Below are positions 1 through 6,911 of a stretch of 16,863 nucleotides of DNA, in pieces (position 1 is the first letter of the stretch; each line of letters begins with the position of its first letter). Source of the DNA: an uncultured Prevotella sp. (lineage in GTDB: Bacteria > Bacteroidota > Bacteroidia > Bacteroidales > Bacteroidaceae). The notes beneath the pieces are model-generated. The model saw nothing but the letters and a program-made list of their open reading frames with translations. It was not told where the DNA came from and ran no database searches. Both the position numbers and the translations under genes were made by a program. The stretch lies in NCBI GenBank assembly GCA_937877685.1, contig CALFGU010000186.1, positions 1 to 16,863 of the forward strand. Direction: 5' to 3'.

Positions 1-2
1 TT

Positions 3-374
3 GGTGACGACTACGACACTCCCGACGGCTCTTGCATCCGCGACTTCATCTACGTAATCGACCTCGCTAAGGCACACGTTTGCGCTATGGAACGCATCCT
101 CAACGGCAAGAACGAAGAACCCGTAGAAATCTACAACGTAGGTACTGGTAAGGGTGTGACTGTATTCGAACTCATCAACACTTTCGAAAAGTGCACTGGC
201 GTGAAGCTCAACTATAAGGTTGTAGCGCGTCGCCCCGGTGACATTGAAAAGGTTTGGGGTAACGTTGACAAGGCAAACCAAAAGCTCGGTTGGAAGGCAG
301 TTCACACGCTTGAAGATTCACTCAGCACAGCTTGGAAGTGGCAGCTTGAACTCCGCGAACGCGGCATCATGTAA
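3..374 (+). CDS. galE: UDP-glucose 4-epimerase, C-terminal part (gene cut by window start)
   Basis: This is the 3' end of a gene that begins before the window; the open frame runs from base 3 without a stop and 124 codons are visible. The visible protein begins GDDYDTPDGSCIRDFIYVID and continues DLAKAHV, the well-known GalE segment lining the sugar-nucleotide site. Next come EIYNVGTGKGVTVFELI and RRPGDIEKVWGNVDKA, both standard for the C-terminal half of extended short-chain dehydrogenases. GalE interconverts UDP-glucose and UDP-galactose in the cytoplasm using bound NAD. The N-terminal Rossmann fold and the catalytic Ser-Tyr-Lys residues lie outside the window. A terminator-like hairpin follows 31 nt after the stop, so this gene probably ends its transcript. 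The family call is secure; substrate preference (Glc/Gal versus GlcNAc/GalNAc) cannot be read from this fragment. Confidence 0.93.
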   Translation, partial: GDDYDTPDGSCIRDFIYVIDLAKAHVCAMERILNGKNEEPVEIYNVGTGKGVTVFELINTFEKCTGVKLNYKVVARRPGDIEKVWGNVDKANQKLGWKAVHTLEDSLSTAWKWQLELRERGIM

Positions 375-405
375 TCCTTGACATCATAATAATTGATTAC
401 AAAAT

Positions 406-439
406 AGGGACCTTAAGGACATTTGGCTTTAAGGTCCTT
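406..439 (+). terminator. Hairpin after galE, likely intrinsic terminator
   Basis: The arms at 406-418 and 427-439 pair over 13 positions (two of them G-U) around an 8-nt loop, with the core GGACCTTAA / TTAAGGTCC perfect. A short T run and AT-rich sequence follow. It lies between the galE stop and the nspC start and is best read as the galE terminator. Confidence 0.7.
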
Positions 440-466
440 TATTAAATAAAACAAGTGTTTGGATTT

Positions 467-1624
467 ATGTACAACAATCCCTACTCAAATTCGCCTTCAC
501 CTTGCTATATACTTGAAGAAGAAAAGTTGCGTCGCAACCTCTCGCTCATCAAGAGCATTGCCGATCGTGCAGGTGTGGAATTTATCTTGGCATTTAAGGC
601 ATTTGCGCTTTGGAAGACATTCCCTATATTCCGCGAATATATCTCGCACACAACAGCATCGTCACTCTACGAAGCACGTCTGGCACTTGAGGAATTTGGT
701 TCAAAGGCTCATACGTATTCACCGGCTTACGAAGACGAGACTTTCGATGAAATCGTTAAGTGTTCGAGTCACATCTCCTTCAACTCGCTTACACAATTTG
801 CGCGTTTTGCCAAACGTGCCACAGGGGTTTCTTGTGGGGTACGCATAAATCCCGAATACAGCGAAATTGAAACCGACCTCTACAATCCTTGTGCGCCGGG
901 TTCACGATTCGGAGTCTTGGCAAAAGACCTTCCTGCCGAACTCCCCGAACAGATTGAAGGATTCCATTGTCATTGTCATTGCGAAAGTTCGTCATATGCT
1001 TTGGAAAACACCTTGCACCACATTGAAGAGAAATTTGGAGCGTGGTTGCCCAAAATAAAATGGTTGAACCTTGGAGGTGGACACTTAGTGACGCGTGCGG
1101 ATTACGATGTAGAGCACCTCATTGGCTTGCTTCAAAAATTCCGCGCGAAATATCCCAACCTCAAAGTAATTCTCGAACCCGGTTCTGCCTTTGCATGGCA
1201 AACAGGTCCGCTCGTTTCACGAGTTGTTGACATTGTAGAAAATCACGGTATCAAAACCGCCATTCTCAATGTGTCATTCACGTGCCACATGCCCGATTGC
1301 CTTGAAATGCCCTACTGGCCACGCGTGAGAAATGCCGAAACCCTTGATGGCGAAGATGCCGTAGGTCATGAAACTGAAGCTTGCGTATATCGCCTTGGCG
1401 GAAACTCGTGCCTCTCGGGCGACTTTATGGGGTACTGGCGCTTCAATCGTTCACTTGAAGTGGGCGACACCATTATCTTTGAGGATATGATTCACTACAC
1501 TACGGTGAAGACAAACATGTTTAACGGTATCCACCATCCCTCACTCGCACTCCTCCACACGGACGGCACACTTGACGTGCTTCGAAATTATCAGTACGAG
1601 GATTATCGCGATAGAATGGATTAA
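467..1624 (+). CDS. nspC: Carboxynorspermidine / carboxyspermidine decarboxylase
   Basis: NspC is a PLP-dependent enzyme of the alanine-racemase/ornithine-decarboxylase fold that removes CO2 from carboxynorspermidine or carboxyspermidine, the last step of the alternative spermidine route common in gut Bacteroidota. Counting from ATG 467 the protein has 385 residues, normal for the family. The PLP lysine is Lys44 in ILAFKAFALW. The conserved GFHxHxxCES segment follows near residue 168, then LGGGH, ILEPGSAF, the CHMPDCLEMPY segment and LGGNSCLSGDFMGYW, whose Cys-Asp belongs to the active site. A GTG four codons upstream (455) is also in frame, but ATG 467 gives the usual N-terminus directly ahead of SPSPCYILEEE. 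The usual partner, carboxynorspermidine dehydrogenase, is not in the window. The active-site stretch reads HCHCHCE, encoded by a hexanucleotide repeat, which is noted separately. Confidence 0.93.
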   Translation: MYNNPYSNSPSPCYILEEEKLRRNLSLIKSIADRAGVEFILAFKAFALWKTFPIFREYISHTTASSLYEARLALEEFGSKAHTYSPAYEDETFDEIVKCSSHISFNSLTQFARFAKRATGVSCGVRINPEYSEIETDLYNPCAPGSRFGVLAKDLPAELPEQIEGFHCHCHCESSSYALENTLHHIEEKFGAWLPKIKWLNLGGGHLVTRADYDVEHLIGLLQKFRAKYPNLKVILEPGSAFAWQTGPLVSRVVDIVENHGIKTAILNVSFTCHMPDCLEMPYWPRVRNAETLDGEDAVGHETEACVYRLGGNSCLSGDFMGYWRFNRSLEVGDTIIFEDMIHYTTVKTNMFNGIHHPSLALLHTDGTLDVLRNYQYEDYRDRMD

Positions 1625-1629
1625 AATTC

Positions 1630-1713
1630 AGGTTATAGTTTTTCTGCAAAACATTAAGAGGGTATTTATCCCAGTGATTCTCATAACCTATAACCTTATA
1701 ACCTCATAACCTC
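1630..1713. repeat. Inverted repeat plus tandem ATAACCT-like units between nspC and the OPT gene
   Basis: AGGTTATAG at 1630-1638, six bases after the nspC stop, is the reverse complement of CTATAACCT at 1688-1696. Around the right arm the unit (C/T)ATAACC is repeated four times in tandem (1682-1712) with 1-2 base spacers. The arms could form a long-loop hairpin after nspC. The stretch also lies immediately before the OPT start, so it could act in the leader of that transcript. No U-tract terminator is visible here. Confidence 0.55.
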
Positions 1714-1719
1714 CCCAAT

Positions 1720-3678
1720 ATGAAAGAAACAAATCTTCCAGAAAATGCCTTCCGTGAATTACGCGAGGGCGAAGAATACAACCCCTTGATGGAAGCAGGG
1801 AAACACTATCGTGAAGTAACGCCATGGTCAATCACATGGGGCATACTCATGGCAATTCTCTTCTCCGCCGCTACTGCATACTTAGGACTGAAAGTTGGTC
1901 AAGTATTTGAAGCAGCCATCCCTATTACAATTATTGCCGTAGGTGTAGCTGGCGCTACGCATCGCAAGGATCCTATGGGCGAAAATGTCATTATCCAGAG
2001 CATCGGAGCATGTTCGGGAATGATTGTAGCAGGTGCGATTTTCACACTCCCAGCTCTCTACATTCTTCAACACACGCACCCCGAAATCACCGTTAATTTC
2101 CTTTGGATTTTCTTGGCATCCTTGCTCGGCGGTGCACTCGGCATCTTGTTGCTCATTCCTTTCCGCAAGTATTTCGTTAAGGAGATGCACGGCAAATATC
2201 CATTCCCCGAAGCAACGGCCTCTACGCAAATCCTCCTTTCGGGAGAGAAGAGCGGAAGTAGCGCCAAACCCTTGCTCGTAGCAGGAGTAATAGGCGGTCT
2301 TTATGACTTTGCCGTTGCCACATTCGGTCTTTGGAATGAAAACTTCACCAGCCGTTGTTGTGAAATTGGGAGTACAATTGCCGAAAAGGCAAAATTAGTG
2401 TTCTCATGTAACACTAGCGCCGCACTCCTCGGTATGGGATTTATCGTTGGTTTGAAATATGCTACGATTATTTGTGCCGGTTCTGCCCTCGTATGGTGGG
2501 GTATTGTACCTGCCATTTCGTTTCTCTTCCCCGACCTTGAGGTTGCTAACGGCATTACGGCGGAAAATGCGAGTGCCGAACAAATCTTTGGTTATGCCAA
2601 AAGCATCGGTATTGGCGCTATTGCTATGGCGGGTATCATTGGTGTAGTAAAGAGTTGGGGAGTAATTAAGAGTGCGTTTGCCTTGATTGGAAAGATTTCC
2701 AAGGGTGGTGCACAACAAGCGGAAGAAGTGCGTACACAACGCGACCTTTCGATGAAAATTATCGCCATCGGCACACTCATCACCATCTTAGTGACCACTA
2801 TTTTCTTCTTCGTAGGTCCAATGGAGGGCAACTTGCTCTTCACTATCGTGGGCATCTTAATTGTTGCCGTTATTGCGTTCCTATTTACAACGGTAGCCGC
2901 AAATGCTATCGCCATTGTAGGTTCTAACCCCGTGAGTGGTATGACACTCATGACCCTCATCCTCTCCAGCATCATCATGATGCTCGTAGGTTTGAACGGC
3001 ACACACGGTATGGTGGCGGCCTTAATCATGGGCGGTGTGGTATGTACAGCACTCTCATCTGCAGGTGCTTTCATCACTGACTTGAAGATTGGTTATTGGC
3101 TCGGAAGTACGCCTAAGTACCAGGAAACCTACAAATTCATCGGCGTATTAGTAAGTGCCGCAACCGTAGGTGGCGTAATCATGATTCTCCAAAAGGTATA
3201 TGGTTTCACACCCGACAATGCCGACGTCATGGCAGCTCCTCAAGCACGCGCAATGGCGGGAGTTATCGAACCGCTTATGAGTGGCGAAGGTGCACCTTGG
3301 TTGCTCTACGGCATCGGTGCGCTTATCTCTTTGGTGCTCAACTTCTGCGGCATTCCAGCTTTGGCATTCGCCTTGGGTATGTTCATTCCTTTGCAACTCA
3401 ACCTTCCCCTTATCGTCGGCGGTGCCATTAACTGGTTTGTAGGTTCACGTACGAAGGACGAAAAGGTGAATAACGCTCGCATTGAGAAGGGCACATTGCT
3501 TGCTTCTGGTTTTATTGCCGGTGGCGCCTTGATGGGTGTGGCAAGTGCAGCACTCCAATTCGGTGGCATTAAATTTGACAATAGCGCATGGTTAGCAAAT
3601 CCTTCAAGTGAACTACTGAGTCTCGCGTGCTACTTGTTGCTTATCTGCTACCTCATAAAGGCTACATGTAAGAAGTAA
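1720..3678 (+). CDS. OPT family oligopeptide/metal-chelate transporter
   Basis: This 652-residue, very hydrophobic protein has many predicted membrane spans and belongs to the OPT superfamily, whose members move oligopeptides or metal chelates across the inner membrane, probably with protons. Hallmarks visible are SITWGILMAILFSAATAYLG near 37-56, the ENVIIQSIGACSG segment at 88-100, KYPFPEATA at 159-167 and GSNPVSGMT around 401-409, all typical of the prokaryotic branch. Length and both ends look complete, and the start follows an AT-rich leader without a Shine-Dalgarno, as is normal in Bacteroidota. The RNA methyltransferase gene starts 7 nt after the stop, so the two are probably cotranscribed, although no functional link is obvious. 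The transported substrate cannot be assigned from sequence. Confidence 0.92.
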   Translation: MKETNLPENAFRELREGEEYNPLMEAGKHYREVTPWSITWGILMAILFSAATAYLGLKVGQVFEAAIPITIIAVGVAGATHRKDPMGENVIIQSIGACSGMIVAGAIFTLPALYILQHTHPEITVNFLWIFLASLLGGALGILLLIPFRKYFVKEMHGKYPFPEATASTQILLSGEKSGSSAKPLLVAGVIGGLYDFAVATFGLWNENFTSRCCEIGSTIAEKAKLVFSCNTSAALLGMGFIVGLKYATIICAGSALVWWGIVPAISFLFPDLEVANGITAENASAEQIFGYAKSIGIGAIAMAGIIGVVKSWGVIKSAFALIGKISKGGAQQAEEVRTQRDLSMKIIAIGTLITILVTTIFFFVGPMEGNLLFTIVGILIVAVIAFLFTTVAANAIAIVGSNPVSGMTLMTLILSSIIMMLVGLNGTHGMVAALIMGGVVCTALSSAGAFITDLKIGYWLGSTPKYQETYKFIGVLVSAATVGGVIMILQKVYGFTPDNADVMAAPQARAMAGVIEPLMSGEGAPWLLYGIGALISLVLNFCGIPALAFALGMFIPLQLNLPLIVGGAINWFVGSRTKDEKVNNARIEKGTLLASGFIAGGALMGVASAALQFGGIKFDNSAWLANPSSELLSLACYLLLICYLIKATCKK

Positions 3679-3685
3679 TAGCACC

Positions 3686-4456
3686 ATGCTTACGAAAAAC
3701 AAAATCAAATACATCACCTCCCTTGCGAAAAAGAAATTTCGCGATGAGGAGGGCGTATTCATTGCTGAAGGTGCGAAGGTAGTGGGAGACATTCTCCCCT
3801 ACTTTCGTTGCCTTATGCTTTGTGGCACGAAAGAATATCTTTCACAACACCCCGAGTTGAAGGCCGATGAGATTATTGAAATCTCGGAAGCCGAACTCCA
3901 AAAGTGCTCTCAATTAAAAACACCACGCGATGTGATTGCCGTATTCCGCCAACCCACTCCATCTCGCATATCTGATGAAGTATTGAGTGAGGAGCTCTGC
4001 ATCGTGCTCGACGGAGTGCAAGACCCTGGCAACCTCGGCACTATCATCCGCCTTGCCGACTGGTTTGGCATTCACCACATCATTTGCTCGGAAGACACCG
4101 CCGACGCCTTTGCCCCCAAAGTCATTCAAGCCACAATGGGCGCCATTACGCGTGTCGCGCTCCATTACACGAACCTCACCCGTTTTCTCTCTTCCATTCC
4201 TCAAGGGCTCCCCGTTTACGGCACCTTCCTTGAAGGCGAAAACATCTACGGCAAAACACTTTCTCCCAACGGTTTACTTATTATGGGTAATGAGGGAAAC
4301 GGTATCCGACCCGAAACACAAGCATTCATCAATCAAAAACTTTTCATCCCTCCTCACCCTGCTGGATGCGAGACTTCCGAAAGTTTAAACGTAGCCATCG
4401 CCACCGCCATTTGTTGTGCGGAATTTAGAAGACAATTGCATAATGAATCTTCCTAA
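3686..4456 (+). CDS. SpoU/TrmH-family RNA 2'-O-methyltransferase
   Basis: This 256-residue protein has the two-part layout of TrmH/RlmB-type enzymes, which methylate ribose 2'-OH groups of rRNA or tRNA with S-adenosylmethionine. An N-terminal substrate-binding domain begins MLTKNKIKYITSLAKKKFRD and contains the FIAEGAKVV segment. The C-terminal trefoil-knot (SPOUT) domain carries motif 1 DPGNLGTIIRLADWFG (113-128, catalytic Arg122), motif 2 LLIMGNEGNGI (197-207) and motif 3 SESLNVAIATAI (231-242). All three are intact, so the enzyme should be active; the RNA target is not predictable. It is closely spaced to the OPT gene. Its stop codon is followed in the same frame by a 48-codon open stretch resembling the end of a thioredoxin-like protein, so the last few residues after EFRRQ may have been altered by a rearrangement. 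Confidence 0.9.
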   Translation: MLTKNKIKYITSLAKKKFRDEEGVFIAEGAKVVGDILPYFRCLMLCGTKEYLSQHPELKADEIIEISEAELQKCSQLKTPRDVIAVFRQPTPSRISDEVLSEELCIVLDGVQDPGNLGTIIRLADWFGIHHIICSEDTADAFAPKVIQATMGAITRVALHYTNLTRFLSSIPQGLPVYGTFLEGENIYGKTLSPNGLLIMGNEGNGIRPETQAFINQKLFIPPHPAGCETSESLNVAIATAICCAEFRRQLHNESS

Positions 4457-4603
4457 AGAGAACAGGCTACCGTTGAACGCTTCTTGAATGTAAATCAATA
4501 CCCTTCCTATCTCCTCATTGACCGCAAAGGTCATTTGCTCAAAGTGAATGCTAACCCGCGTTCCTTAGACCTGTTTGAGGAACTCATTAAGACTCTAAAC
4601 TAA
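4457..4603 (+). pseudogene. C-terminal remnant of a thioredoxin-like (TlpA/ResA-type) protein
   Basis: Directly behind the methyltransferase stop, in the same reading frame, 48 sense codons run to a TAA at 4601-4603 with no start codon near the beginning. The translation includes VERFLNVNQYPSYLLIDRKG, followed by HLLKVNANPRSLDLFEELIK. The segment YPSYLLIDRKGHLLK matches the cis-proline beta strand and following hairpin of thioredoxin-fold disulfide reductases, and the ending matches their last helix. The CxxC active site and N-terminal half are missing. I read it as the tail of a deleted gene. Expression as a readthrough extension of the methyltransferase is possible but less likely. Confidence 0.65.
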
Positions 4604-4763
4604 AAGTGAGTTACGAAAAATTAAGTCCGACTTAATTAAAACTAAGTTACTTATAATTTTCATTTATTCCGACTTAATTTTCAACAATTCTTCATCTCTT
4701 GATTTTTAATCTTAACACGACTTTTAATTTACTTACAAATCAATAGGTATCAACAATTTAGCA
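4604..4763. other. AT-rich intergenic region before the glycosyltransferase gene
   Basis: About 160 bases, strongly AT-rich. The region holds a 19-bp dyad (4619-4637) and a second copy of its right half: TCCGACTTAATT occurs at 4626-4637 and again at 4668-4679, 42 bases apart. I see no convincing -7 TAnnTTTG element and no terminator with a clear stem and U tract. Confidence 0.6.
4619..4637. promoter_or_regulatory. 19-bp dyad, candidate operator
   Basis: AATTAAGTC and GACTTAATT form perfect 9-base arms around a single central C. A 1-base spacer cannot close an RNA loop without losing pairs, which fits a dimeric DNA-binding protein better than a terminator. A half-site recurs at 4671-4679. No regulator gene is nearby. 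Confidence 0.4.
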
Positions 4764-5978
4764 ATGTATTTCATTCCTTTAATCGTTATTATCATCATTT
4801 GGTTGCCACTCCTCTTTATTTTAAGATGGAGGTACTACCGTATGCCCTTGCTTCCAAAGGTTGATAAAGCGAAAGAAAGCGATGAAGCATTGCCTATTAC
4901 CATAATTATTCCCCTTGAGCATGATGTTGAAAGCCTTTATGAACTACTTACCAGCATTTTCAATCAGCATAATGAGGGCACGATACATGTGCTTATTGCT
5001 AATTACTCGGGGGAAAAAGTCGTAGAAGAAAAACTTTTGCGCCTGGAACGCGATTTTAGGCATCTTAAACATACAAATATTGCAACAACTACCCACCTGA
5101 TTGATAGAGAAAAGTTAGCTGTAAGCGTAGGAATTAAAGGCGCCCGCACAGAGTGGATTATGCTAATGGATGCCGATGTGCTCCCTCCCTCGCCTAATTG
5201 GTTGAAAGCGATGATGCAAACATGTGAGCCAGATTGTGACATTGCTATAGGGTATTCTAATTGCGCCGTAAGCAATAGTGATACATCACTATGGAATTAT
5301 GATGTGCATCTACAAAACATTCTTAACTACAAGACTTCACGCCAGAATTGCTACACAGGAGGATTTTTGACACATGTGTTGGTACGCAAAAGTCTCTTCA
5401 TTGAACAACAAGGCTTTTCAAATCAACATACGCGATTGACAATTGGAACCTTGCCCTTGTTGGTAGAACATCTGTCAAAAACAGGACGCGTTCGTGTGAT
5501 ACTTAGCGCAGACACCTGTGTATTTAGGAAACAGTCACCGACTAACGATTACCAACAAGAGGCATTAGCACACAATATTATATATTATTATACAGCAACT
5601 AAAACAAAAGTGCTTAATGCAATGTATAGCATCAGTACATGCATCTTGCTCACACTTCCCATAATTCTCCTCTACGTTATCATTCAAAATGTAGTATTGT
5701 GGATAAATCATAGTGGTAGTATAACCATAGTTAGCGCCTTTACATTTGCTCCGAATACACCGATGATTTGGGAGGTTATTCTACATACTATGCTCGTGGT
5801 AGCACTTTTCGTAATATTCTTCATTCCGATACGCCGTTTGCAGATAAGTTTAGCAACCGTTGGCTTCCACATAACATATCTTAAACTTCTAATTTACCCA
5901 TTTTTACTCCCCATATACCGCGCAAACAAACGAATATTGGCATTTTTCTACCGCAAGAAGTGCGTTAGGCGACTTTAA
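4764..5978 (+). CDS. Membrane-anchored family 2 glycosyltransferase-like protein, possibly inactive
   Basis: This 404-residue protein has an N-terminal membrane segment (about 4-20), a GT-A domain (about 44-255), and two or three C-terminal membrane segments (about 287-313, 335-355, 365-385). The GT2 hallmarks ITIIIPLEHD (45-54) and DADVLPPS (136-143, the metal-binding DxD) are clear, and VRKSLFIEQQGFS matches the acceptor-side segment of Bacteroidota GT2 enzymes. In relatives, as I recall them, a G-D/E-D-D-L segment supplying the catalytic base follows; here the equivalent place reads TIGTLPLLVEHL, with no acidic pair. The gene is more AT-rich than its neighbours and stands alone behind an AT-rich leader. 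Family members transfer sugars to lipid or glycan acceptors at the membrane; no donor or acceptor can be named. Either the motif is divergent or the protein has lost catalysis. Confidence 0.8.
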   Translation: MYFIPLIVIIIIWLPLLFILRWRYYRMPLLPKVDKAKESDEALPITIIIPLEHDVESLYELLTSIFNQHNEGTIHVLIANYSGEKVVEEKLLRLERDFRHLKHTNIATTTHLIDREKLAVSVGIKGARTEWIMLMDADVLPPSPNWLKAMMQTCEPDCDIAIGYSNCAVSNSDTSLWNYDVHLQNILNYKTSRQNCYTGGFLTHVLVRKSLFIEQQGFSNQHTRLTIGTLPLLVEHLSKTGRVRVILSADTCVFRKQSPTNDYQQEALAHNIIYYYTATKTKVLNAMYSISTCILLTLPIILLYVIIQNVVLWINHSGSITIVSAFTFAPNTPMIWEVILHTMLVVALFVIFFIPIRRLQISLATVGFHITYLKLLIYPFLLPIYRANKRILAFFYRKKCVRRL

Positions 5979-6002
5979 TGGGCAAAAAAGAGGAAAGAAA
6001 AA

Positions 6003-6033
6003 TGTGTCAAAACTAAAAAAAGTAGTAACTTTG
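6003..6033 (+). promoter_or_regulatory. Bacteroidota-type promoter for DUF177-rpmF
   Basis: TAACTTTG at 6026-6033 matches the -7 consensus TAnnTTTG exactly. TGTG at 6003-6006 sits at the -33 position with a 19-nt spacer and matches TTTG at three of four bases. Transcription should start about 5-8 nt after the -7 box, only a few bases before ATG 6042, so the leader would be very short. Confidence 0.7.
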
Positions 6034-6041
6034 CACTCGCT

Positions 6042-6512
6042 ATGGCAATAATGGACCTTCTAAATATCAATCTCTCAAAAATTCCTGCTGACGGAATGAA
6101 GTTGGAAATGACTCTTGACGGAGACTTTTTCGCAGCGTTAGATCAGGAAACCATTAAGGGCGGAAATGTCAAGGTAAACTTGAATATCCGCGAACATTCA
6201 GGAGAGGTTTATACCTTGAAGTTCGTTATCCAAGGCGAAGTAATAGTTGAATGCGACAGATGTCTCGATGACCTGGCCCTTGTCGTTGATGCTGAGGAGA
6301 CCATCAAACTTACCTATAATGATGAATCCGACTCCACGGCTGATGACATTAAATTCATCCCCAAGAATACGAATATGTACGACGCTTCTTGGGACGTCTA
6401 CGAAATCGTGGAACTTTCACTCCCTATTCAGCGCACCCACCAAGTGGGGGAGTGTAATGAGGACATGCTTAGTCGCATTTGCTACGAGAATGATGAGTGC
6501 TTAGACGAATAA
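6042..6512 (+). CDS. YceD/DUF177 family protein
   Basis: This 156-residue protein belongs to the DUF177 (YceD) family, which is almost always encoded just before rpmF and has been linked to 23S rRNA accumulation and ribosome assembly in bacteria and plastids. The signature is the CDRCLDDL segment with Cys71 and Cys74, followed by an acidic strand region and a Cys-containing acidic tail. The preceding part has the expected beta-rich character (VNLNIREHSGEV, KFVIQGEVIVE). A second in-frame ATG at 6051 (MDLLNIN) could be the true start; the promoter lies so close that ATG 6042 would leave almost no leader. rpmF begins 71 nt after the stop, and the two are expected to share a transcript. Confidence 0.88.
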   Translation: MAIMDLLNINLSKIPADGMKLEMTLDGDFFAALDQETIKGGNVKVNLNIREHSGEVYTLKFVIQGEVIVECDRCLDDLALVVDAEETIKLTYNDESDSTADDIKFIPKNTNMYDASWDVYEIVELSLPIQRTHQVGECNEDMLSRICYENDECLDE

Positions 6513-6583
6513 TTGCTGAACTAAAACTCTAAACACAATCTGACAACACTAAAATTTAACACATCTAAAATTTTTCAAACAAA

Positions 6584-6772
6584 ATGGCACATCCTAAAAG
6601 AAGACAGTCAAAGACAAGAACACTTAAGCGTCGTACACATGACAAGGCAGTAGCTCCTACACTCGCAGTTTGCGCTAATTGCGGTGGTTGGCACATCTAC
6701 CACACTGTATGTCCCACTTGTGGTTACTATCGTGGTAAGCTCGCTATCGTAGTTGACGAAGTTGCTGAATAA
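6584..6772 (+). CDS. rpmF: 50S ribosomal protein L32
   Basis: This 62-residue basic protein starts MAHPKRRQSKTRTLKRRTHD, the standard L32 beginning. It carries a complete zinc ribbon with Cys30, Cys33, Cys43 and Cys46 (CANC and CPTC), so it is the zinc-binding form. L32 sits on the large ribosomal subunit near the peptidyl transferase region. Its position after the DUF177 gene and before fabH is the classical order seen in many bacteria. A terminator-like inverted repeat follows 16 nt after the stop, so fabH may be only partly cotranscribed. Confidence 0.98.
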   Translation: MAHPKRRQSKTRTLKRRTHDKAVAPTLAVCANCGGWHIYHTVCPTCGYYRGKLAIVVDEVAE

Positions 6773-6788
6773 TCAACTTTTATACAAG

Positions 6789-6857
6789 GGAGTTAAAAGC
6801 TGAAAGTTTACAAACACGTGCTTATAAATGTGTGAGTCTCTTTTTGCTTTTAACTCC
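6789..6857 (+). terminator. Long-loop inverted repeat after rpmF, likely terminator
   Basis: GGAGTTAAAAGC (6789-6800) and GCTTTTAACTCC (6846-6857) are perfect 12-base complements separated by 45 bases, followed at once by ATATTTTTT. The T tract suits an intrinsic terminator, though the loop is long and the stem AT-rich. It would reduce readthrough from rpmF into fabH. Confidence 0.6.
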
Positions 6858-6911
6858 ATATTTTTTAGGTTAGTCCCTTGATTGGAAACTCCAACAATCC
6901 CCTTAACAACT

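Noticed and set aside
455..466. GTG at 455 as the nspC start
   Set aside because: ATG 467 fits the family N-terminus better and leaves a normal leader.
1682..1712. CRISPR-like array from the tandem ATAACC units
   Set aside because: Units are 7-9 bases with 1-2 base gaps, far too short for repeat-spacer structure.
2592..3077. 161-codon open frame on the minus strand inside the OPT transporter gene
   Set aside because: It is antisense to a clearly conserved membrane protein and its composition (Met/Ile/Pro-rich) mirrors that gene; no independent motif.
4454..4603. Programmed stop-codon readthrough extending the methyltransferase
   Set aside because: TAA is an efficient stop, there is no recoding structure or SECIS-like element visible, and a gene remnant explains the tail more simply.
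6882..6911. TTG at 6882 as the fabH start
   Set aside because: The added residues do not resemble FabH, while ATG 6912 leads directly into INAVITGVGGYVPE.
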